Part shown: in pieces, positions 6,947-10,914 of the stretch
Layout: each line of letters starts with the position of its first letter
Position numbering within the stretch: the first letter of the stretch is position 1
DNA from: CAYQDR01 sp964416315
GTDB taxonomy: Bacteria > Methylomirabilota > Methylomirabilia > Rokubacteriales > DASRDR01
Assembly (NCBI GenBank): GCA_964416315.1
Contig: CAYQDR010000145.1
Span: 1 to 10,914, forward strand
DNA: 10,914 nucleotides
Direction of reading: 5' to 3'
Notes under the pieces: generated by a model
What the model was told of the DNA's origin: nothing
The model's input: the letters and a program-made list of their open reading frames with translations, nothing else
Databases searched by the model: none
Translations under genes and position numbers: made by a program

Positions 6947-7168
6947 GCTGTACTCCGGGCCTCTGAGCACCCCGATCGTCTCCGCCTCGTAGAGGTTGAA
7001 GAACTCGGGCGCTGCGCGCTCGGCGATGTACCGGCGGCCGCGGATGAAGCCCGGGATGGCGACCCGCTCCGGCATGTGCTCGCGGTTGTGCCACTCGTAG
7101 AACTCCCCCCGGCCCTCGGGCGTGATGTCGTGCCAGATCGCGACGAGGCCGGTCCCGGCGAGGCTCAT
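6947..7168 (-). pseudogene. 3'-truncated conserved gene (EHMPER-type hypothetical) next to the TA module
   Basis: Seventy-four codons from ATG 7168 read as the N-terminal part of a conserved protein: GLVAIWHDI, then EFYEWHNREHMPERVAIPGF (about residues 22-41), then RRYIAERAAPEFFNLYEAE and GPEYS. The W-H/Y-N-x-E-H-x-x-E-R pattern is that of a widespread ferredoxin-like (EthD/dimeric alpha-beta barrel-like) hypothetical family, by my recall. Homologues continue well past this point, but here the family-like sequence ends at about 6947-6950, exactly where the TA promoter starts. The frame formally stays open through the antitoxin in another frame, but that sequence is not family-like. No clear ribosome site precedes the ATG. 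I looked for the missing C-terminal part in 5991-6145 and did not find it, so it has been lost or moved. Confidence 0.6.
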
Positions 7169-7190
7169 GTCGGTCGGGGAGCGCGGACGC

Positions 7191-7220
7191 GGGACGCCCG
7201 GCCGGCTCGCCGGGCGCCCC
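7191..7220. terminator. Strong hairpin after the ABC binding-protein gene
   Basis: gggacgcccggc (7191-7202) pairs with gccgggcgcccc (7209-7220) over 12 bp with one A-C mismatch and a 6-nt loop. It begins 13 nt past the end of the binding-protein gene on the minus strand. There is no T-run, so factor-independent termination is not certain; it may instead protect the 3' end of the transcript. Confidence 0.45.
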
Positions 7221-7233
7221 GCGCGCGTCAGGG

Positions 7234-8220
7234 CTACTGGTAGGGCAGGTAGGCGTTCGAGTACAACGTCGTCGGCGCGAGGTCGGTCCTCAGCTCCATG
7301 TACTCCTTCATGAGCGAGAGCGTGTCCTCCCAGTCCTTCGGGCTCATCCAGCCGAGCCGCTTCCTGTCGTCGTGGAGCGAGTAGACGAGCGGCAGCGACG
7401 CCTTGAGCTGGTCCAGCGTGAGCCGCCGGTCCACGCCCGGCTTCACCTTCATGCCGGCTTCGACGGACGCCTCCGGGTTCTCCATCGCCGCCTGGAAGGA
7501 GCGGATCGTCGCCCGGACGAACCGGCGGATGAGATCCGGGTTCTTCTGGACGTACTCGCGCTTGGCGTGGATCGTGAGCCCGAGCGTGTTCACCCCGACG
7601 TCGGGATAGTGGAAGACGACCTGCTCGACCCCCCGGTGTCGGAGGATGATGACCTGGTTCTCGATCCCCGCGAGCAGCGCGTCCGCGCGCTTCTCGAGGA
7701 CCGCGACGATCTTCCCCGGCCCGTCCACGTTCAGGATCCGGACCTTGCCCCCGTCGATGCCGTTCACCTTCCAGATCGCCTGGAGGAGCGGGAGCCCCGG
7801 CTCGCCCGCCGTGGCGGCGATGATCCGGCCCTCCAGGTCCTTGAGCTTCTTCACCCCCGAGTCGGCGCGCGCCGAGATCGTGTAGGGCGATTTGTTCATG
7901 ACCCCCATGAACGCCATCACGTCGGCGCCGCGGGCGTTGCCCGAGATCACGCTCGAGCCGTCCGACAGGCCGATGTTGTCCCCGCCCGCCGCCACGACCT
8001 GGACGGCCCGGATCGAGCCCTGCCCCTCGCCGATCGAAAGGTCGATTCCCTCGTCCCGGTAGTAGCCCCGCTCGAGCCCGAGGTAGAAGACGGTGTGGAA
8101 GCCCGAGAGGATCCAGTTCAGACGGAAGCTCACCTTGTCGAGCGCCAGCGCGGGCGGCGCGGGCGCGACCACGAGCGTGAGGCACGCGAGCATCAGGGTG
8201 ATCGAGACCAGGCGCTTCAT
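7234..8220 (-). CDS. ABC transporter substrate-binding protein, NMT1/THI5-like
   Basis: A 328-residue periplasmic or exported binding protein that delivers a solute to the neighbouring permease. It begins with a signal peptide (MKR, a hydrophobic core, then ALA with likely cleavage after residue 26). Mature features typical of the NMT1/THI5 domain follow: VSFRLNWILSGFHTVFYLGLE, then RGYYRDEGIDLSIGEGQGS, a GGDNIGLSDGS segment, and LKDLEGRIIAATAGEPG opening the second lobe. Members bind thiamine-pyrimidine precursors, sulfonates, nitrate or aromatic acids; nothing here decides which. The RLNW and YYRDEGIDL features are closest to the ThiY/THI5 side. ATG 8220 has GAGGAGG 5 nt upstream. It is last in the minus-strand operon, 23 nt after the permease. 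Confidence 0.9.
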   Translation of the reverse strand: MKRLVSITLMLACLTLVVAPAPPALALDKVSFRLNWILSGFHTVFYLGLERGYYRDEGIDLSIGEGQGSIRAVQVVAAGGDNIGLSDGSSVISGNARGADVMAFMGVMNKSPYTISARADSGVKKLKDLEGRIIAATAGEPGLPLLQAIWKVNGIDGGKVRILNVDGPGKIVAVLEKRADALLAGIENQVIILRHRGVEQVVFHYPDVGVNTLGLTIHAKREYVQKNPDLIRRFVRATIRSFQAAMENPEASVEAGMKVKPGVDRRLTLDQLKASLPLVYSLHDDRKRLGWMSPKDWEDTLSLMKEYMELRTDLAPTTLYSNAYLPYQ

Positions 8221-8243
8221 CGCTCCCTCCTCGGGGTGCCGGG

Positions 8244-9041
8244 TCAGGGGTTCGACAACTCGAGCTCGGTGCGCCGCTGCGAGACGTGCCAGGGGATCGC
8301 CAGGCGTTCGATCAGCTCGACGATCCCGTAGAGGGCCAGCCCCAGCGCGCTGAGCACCAGGATCGTGGCGAAGGTCATCGTCGTGTTGAGGTTGCCGTTG
8401 TAGTGGAGCAGGAGGTACCCGAGCCCCCGGTCCGACGCCACGAACTCCGCGACCACGGCCGCGGTCGCCGACAGCGCGGCCGCCACCTTGAAGCCCGCGA
8501 ACAGCATCGGCAGCGCGTGCGGGAGCTGCACCATCCAGAAGATCCGCAGCGGCTTCGCCCCCGACGAGCGGGCAAGGTCGAGGATGTCCGGGTCCACCGA
8601 CTTGAACGCGGTGATCGAGCCGACCACGATCGGGAAGAACGAGAGCAGGAAGACCAGCAGGACCTTCGGGATCAGCCCGAACCCGAACCAGATGATGAAG
8701 AGCGGCGCCACCGCGATCTTCGGCACGATCTGGAGGAGCACGATCAGCGGGTAGAGCGTGGACTCCACGACCCGCGAGAACGCGATCAGGAGCGCGAGGC
8801 CGACCCCCACGACGACCGCCATGGCGAACCCCACCAGCATGGGCCGCAACGTGAACAGGGTCGCCGCGACGAGGTGTGACGAGCTCTCCGCCATCCCCGC
8901 GAAGATCGCCGACGGCGCCGGCAGGATGTACTCGGGCGCGCGGAGGAGCCGCGTCCCCGCCTCCCAGACGAGGAAGAAGCCCACCAGGGTCGCGACGATC
9001 CGCACGCCCTCGGTCCACTGCCGGCGTGATCCGCGCGCCAT
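8244..9041 (-). CDS. ABC transporter permease (SsuC/TauC type)
   Basis: A 265-residue inner-membrane permease of the binding-protein-dependent transport family. About six hydrophobic helices are visible, starting with IVATLVGFFLVWEAG near residue 15. The cytoplasmic EAA-type coupling loop reads DLARSSGAKPLRIFWMVQLP (about 155-174), with the conserved G of the EAA---G motif; this is where the ATPase docks. The segment FVASDRGLGYLLL, a usual feature of SsuC/TauC/ThiX-like permeases, follows. ATG 9041 is preceded by a G6 run at short spacing. The binding-protein gene follows after 23 nt. The partner ATPase is divergent on the other strand. Confidence 0.92.
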   Translation of the reverse strand: MARGSRRQWTEGVRIVATLVGFFLVWEAGTRLLRAPEYILPAPSAIFAGMAESSSHLVAATLFTLRPMLVGFAMAVVVGVGLALLIAFSRVVESTLYPLIVLLQIVPKIAVAPLFIIWFGFGLIPKVLLVFLLSFFPIVVGSITAFKSVDPDILDLARSSGAKPLRIFWMVQLPHALPMLFAGFKVAAALSATAAVVAEFVASDRGLGYLLLHYNGNLNTTMTFATILVLSALGLALYGIVELIERLAIPWHVSQRRTELELSNP

Positions 9042-9059
9042 GAACCCCCCGGATCGAGC

Positions 9060-9132
9060 TTGACTGGGTACTCGACGCGTAGTAGTGCTGGGACGCCACC
9101 CAACGACTATGCGAACGCCCCCGCGTTGTCAA
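9060..9132. promoter_or_regulatory. Overlapping candidate divergent promoters of the ABC system
   Basis: In the 111-nt gap between permease and ATPase, the minus strand has a perfect -35 TTGACA (9132-9127), a 17-nt spacer and a weak -10 TAGTCG (9109-9104). The plus strand has TTGACT (9060-9065), a 17-nt spacer and a weak TAGTGC (9083-9088). The two promoters point at each other and overlap. The -35 boxes are the convincing part; the -10 boxes are poor. Confidence 0.4.
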
Positions 9133-9152
9133 GAGCCCGACCCGGTGCGCGC

Positions 9153-9965
9153 GTGAGTCGGTCGACCGAGTCGGCGCGCGTCGGCATCGAGCTCGCGGGC
9201 GTGTCGAAGACGTTCCGCAGCCGCCACACCGTCACCCCCGCCCTCGACCCGGTCGACCTCGCGATCGCCGACGGCGAGTTCGTCGCCGTCGTCGGCCCCT
9301 CCGGCTGCGGCAAGTCCACGCTCCTCCGCCTCGTCGCGGGGCTCATCCCGCCCTCCACCGGCCGGATCACGATCTTCGGGCGAGAGGTCACGAAGCCCGT
9401 CAACGACCTCGGCATCGTCTTCCAGAACCCCGTCCTGCTCGACTGGCGAACGGCGCTCGGCAACGTGCTCTTCCAGGCCGAAATCCGCGGTCTGCGAAAG
9501 GAGGACTACGTGGACCGCGCGAAGGAGCTCCTCGCGAAGGTCGGGCTCGCCGAGTTCTCGGATCGCTACCCCCACGAGCTCTCGGGCGGCATGCGCCAGC
9601 GGACCTCCATCGCTCGCGCCCTCCTCCACGATCCGCGGATCCTGCTGATGGACGAGCCGTTCGGCGCGCTCGACGCCCTGACCCGCGAGCAGATGCGCCT
9701 CGACCTCGAGGAGCTGTGGCTCGCCAACCGGATGACGGTCGTCTTCATCACCCACAGCGTGGATGAGGCCGTCCTGCTCGCCGACCGCGTCGTCGCCATG
9801 TCCCCCCGCCCCGGGCGGATCGAGCACGTCCTCCCCGTCGAGCTCGAGCGCCCGCGCGGCCTCGCGGCCCGCAAGGACCCTCGCTTCGTCGAAGCCACCG
9901 AGGCCATCACCGGCATCTTCCTCGCCCGCGGCGTCCTCCAGCACCGTACCCACCGCGTGCCCTGA
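9153..9965 (+). CDS. ABC transporter ATP-binding protein (SsuB/TauB type)
   Basis: The energising subunit for the adjacent permease and binding protein. The 270-residue product has all ATPase motifs: Walker A GPSGCGKST (48-56), Q-loop Q91 in FQNPVLLDW, signature LSGGMRQR (143-150), Walker B ILLMDEP (163-169), D-loop GALD and switch histidine H201 in ITHSVDEA. FQNPVLLDW and DEPFGALDALTR are typical of the nitrate/sulfonate/taurine importer group, in agreement with the neighbours. The frame is open back to a TTG at 9060; GTG 9153 gives the normal length and lies right before the first beta-strand, but no convincing ribosome site precedes it. Unusually, it is divergent from its permease instead of in the same operon. 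Confidence 0.92.
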   Translation: MSRSTESARVGIELAGVSKTFRSRHTVTPALDPVDLAIADGEFVAVVGPSGCGKSTLLRLVAGLIPPSTGRITIFGREVTKPVNDLGIVFQNPVLLDWRTALGNVLFQAEIRGLRKEDYVDRAKELLAKVGLAEFSDRYPHELSGGMRQRTSIARALLHDPRILLMDEPFGALDALTREQMRLDLEELWLANRMTVVFITHSVDEAVLLADRVVAMSPRPGRIEHVLPVELERPRGLAARKDPRFVEATEAITGIFLARGVLQHRTHRVP

Positions 9966-9986
9966 GCCCGAGGCCCCAGGTTCGGG

Positions 9987-10235
9987 GTGTGGAGCGGATC
10001 GTCACGCGCGCCTTTCGACCAGATCCTCACGGGGCCGCGTCGCTTCGATCTGGTCATGGGTGACCAGGCGGTCCTCGACCACGAGACGGGCCTCGTGTGG
10101 CTTCGCGAGCCGCTGGGGCTCAGGTTCTGCCCGGAGGCGGTCGGCGGCTGCTACCGGCTGTTCGTCACGCTCGGGGGCAAGGCGACGGTGCGGGGCGAGC
10201 AGTCGGCGACGCGCCGAGCTTTCGCTCGAGCGTGA
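9987..10235 (+). pseudogene. DUF1566/Lcl-domain-like fragment
   Basis: A short open stretch from GTG 9987 contains FDQILTGPRRFDLVMGDQ followed by AVLDHETGLVWLREP. The VLDxETGLVW pattern marks the start of DUF1566 (Lcl C-terminal-like) domains in exported proteins. A full domain would continue with a segment ending near GWRLPT, and nothing like it follows; after about 10125 the reading is not family-like. There is no signal peptide. I regard it as a remnant with real similarity over about 9995-10125, lying 21 nt after the ATPase stop. A short intact gene cannot be excluded. Confidence 0.45.
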
Positions 10236-10377
10236 GGCCCACCGCCCACTTCAGGGCGTCGTCCGGACCGACGGTCACGACGGGCGACGACTTGACGCGC
10301 CGGACGAGAATGCTCTCGAGGTCGTCTCCACGGGAACGGTGGATCGAATCAGGACGTCGATGTCGCAGTAACAGCAT
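10165..10377 (-). pseudogene. CBS-domain-like fragment
   Basis: On the minus strand the frame from 10377 contains VKSSPVVTVGPDDALKWAVG followed by LTLERKLGASP (core similarity about 10326-10209). This matches the first half of a CBS domain (VMxxPVVTVxPDDxLxxAxxLMLExKxGxLPVV), with the usual methionines replaced by K and T. The second half of the domain (GxLVGIVTxxDL) is missing, and the residues before and after are not family-like. It overlaps, on the opposite strand, the unconvincing tail of the DUF1566 fragment. It is probably a gene remnant; the start of the open frame has no meaning of its own. Confidence 0.4.
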
Positions 10378-10511
10378 TTCACCCGGGCGAGGAAGACCCT
10401 ATTGATTACGGGCTCCTACTCAACAGCGAGTCTCTCTTGGGCGACTCGCCAGTATTGTGGTACTCCGCACGGGGCTACCGGATGTCTGACACCTTTTTCA
10501 TGCATGGAGGA
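10378..10511. other. Lower-GC spacer without a recognisable gene
   Basis: The stretch is visibly less GC-rich than the genes to the left (for example ATTGATTACGGG and CAGTATTGTGGTAC). One plus-strand frame is stop-free until TAA 10530-10532, but I recognise no family in it. It contains a TGTCTGACACC-type element (listed separately). It looks like foreign or decayed DNA between two remnants. Confidence 0.4.
10483..10498. repeat. TGTCTGACACCTTTTT element
   Basis: TGTC-T-GACA is a small perfect dyad followed by CC and five T. From memory, motifs of the form GGTGTCTGACACC with a T-run recur near transposon-type repeats in many environmental genomes. With only one copy in the window I cannot show that it is repeated. 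Confidence 0.3.
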
Positions 10512-10914
10512 TCATTTGCCGCAAATCCATAAGCAACGGGCCTGGGTGTAGCCGCTGCCCGTAAAGTTCGCGTTCGCCAGACTCTGAATGATCCGGTGCC
10601 CGGTGTCTTTGAAGAGCTCCTCCAGGCGCGCTTTTTCTTTGAGGAGATCTGCTCGCTGACGCGCGTACTCCTCGTCACTCAGGAGACTCCCGTCGACGTT
10701 CTCGGGAGCGGTCTTGAGACGCAGGAGATTGTCGAGACGCGCGAGACAAGCCTTGTACGCTTTTTCTTGCGCGCGCACGATGGCATTCCGGCCCTCGACC
10801 CCCTGTTCGTGCGAGTCACGCAAGCGCTCGATGAGGAACGTAGGATCCTCAAGAAGGCGTGCGCGCTGGTCAACCGGCAGCTCGGCGGCCTGCCCGAGGA
10901 GAAGGCCGCCGCGA
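10512..10914 (-). pseudogene. Serine recombinase, C-terminal fragment (5' side beyond window)
   Basis: A minus-strand frame of 134 codons runs from the right edge to TGA 10514-10512. It contains LRDSHEQGVEGRNAIVRAQ, CLARLDNLLRLKTAPEN and DGSLLSDEEYARQRADLLKE followed by KARLEEL. This is the coiled-coil region after the zinc ribbon in large serine recombinases (site-specific integrases of phages and integrative elements). The expected final part after DTGHR (usually an FxFA-type segment and about 60 more residues) is absent in all three frames; the tail reads GSGYTQARCLWICGK and stops. So the gene is broken at its 3' end near 10600. The part before about 10825 (to the edge) is less family-like. 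The catalytic N-terminal domain is not in the window. Confidence 0.6.

Noticed and set aside
6146..8185. A minus-strand frame open for 679 codons linking the ABC region, the truncated gene and the toxin
   Set aside because: It is a chain of unrelated pieces: an off-frame reading of the binding protein, the truncated gene, an off-frame reading of the antitoxin and finally the true toxin frame. Only the last and the 6947-7168 part are protein-like.
9060..9152. 31-residue extension of the ABC ATPase from TTG 9060
   Set aside because: It would translate the presumed promoter region and is not family-like; GTG 9153 gives the normal length.
10236..10532. Plus-strand stop-free frame with a DYGLLLNSESLLG stretch
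   Set aside because: It has no recognisable family and no convincing start; it may be a remnant, so it is only mentioned under the low-GC spacer.
1..10914. CRISPR arrays, tRNA or rRNA genes, riboswitches
   Set aside because: I saw no regularly spaced direct repeats other than the operator pair, no cloverleaf candidates and no conserved rRNA stretches by eye.

Overview
The window is very GC-rich bacterial DNA with dense genes, 4-nt GTGA overlaps and frequent GTG starts. Composition and gene content would suit an uncultivated soil or subsurface lineage such as Rokubacteria/Methylomirabilota, but this placement is a weak inference and no rRNA or other marker gene is present. OpcA is best known from cyanobacteria and actinobacteria, so its presence does not decide the lineage.

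Left part (1-5981, all minus strand). A pentose-phosphate cluster reads right to left: rpiA (ribose-5-phosphate isomerase A), a short-form 6-phosphogluconate dehydrogenase (gnd), zwf (glucose-6-phosphate dehydrogenase) and opcA (G6PD assembly/activation protein, cut by the left edge). gnd, zwf and opcA are almost contiguous: 5 nt between gnd and zwf, and a GTGA overlap between zwf and opcA. rpiA is separated from gnd by 216 nt holding three strong GC hairpins. Upstream of rpiA on the same strand are a PaaI-like hotdog thioesterase and a 12-TM MFS transporter, which may feed the same transcript. An 18-bp near-perfect palindrome overlaps a possible MFS promoter. No phosphogluconolactonase gene is visible; it could lie beyond the left edge.

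Middle (6146-7168, minus). A type II toxin-antitoxin pair, Phd/YefM antitoxin plus PIN-domain toxin, is joined by a GTGA overlap. Its promoter has a perfect TATAAT framed by two direct repeats exactly 20 bp apart, a probable autoregulatory operator. The module abuts a 3'-truncated conserved gene whose recognisable sequence stops where the TA promoter begins.

Right-middle (7234-9965). An ABC import system of the NMT1/THI5-SsuABC-TauABC type: binding protein and permease on the minus strand, and the ATPase divergent on the plus strand. The 111-nt space between them holds candidate promoters facing each other. The substrate cannot be read from the sequence.

Right end (9966-10914). A graveyard of fragments: a DUF1566-like piece (+), a CBS-domain-like piece (-), a lower-GC stretch containing a TGTCTGACACCTTTTT element, and the C-terminal part of a large serine recombinase (-) running off the right edge. 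This looks like a decayed mobile-element site.
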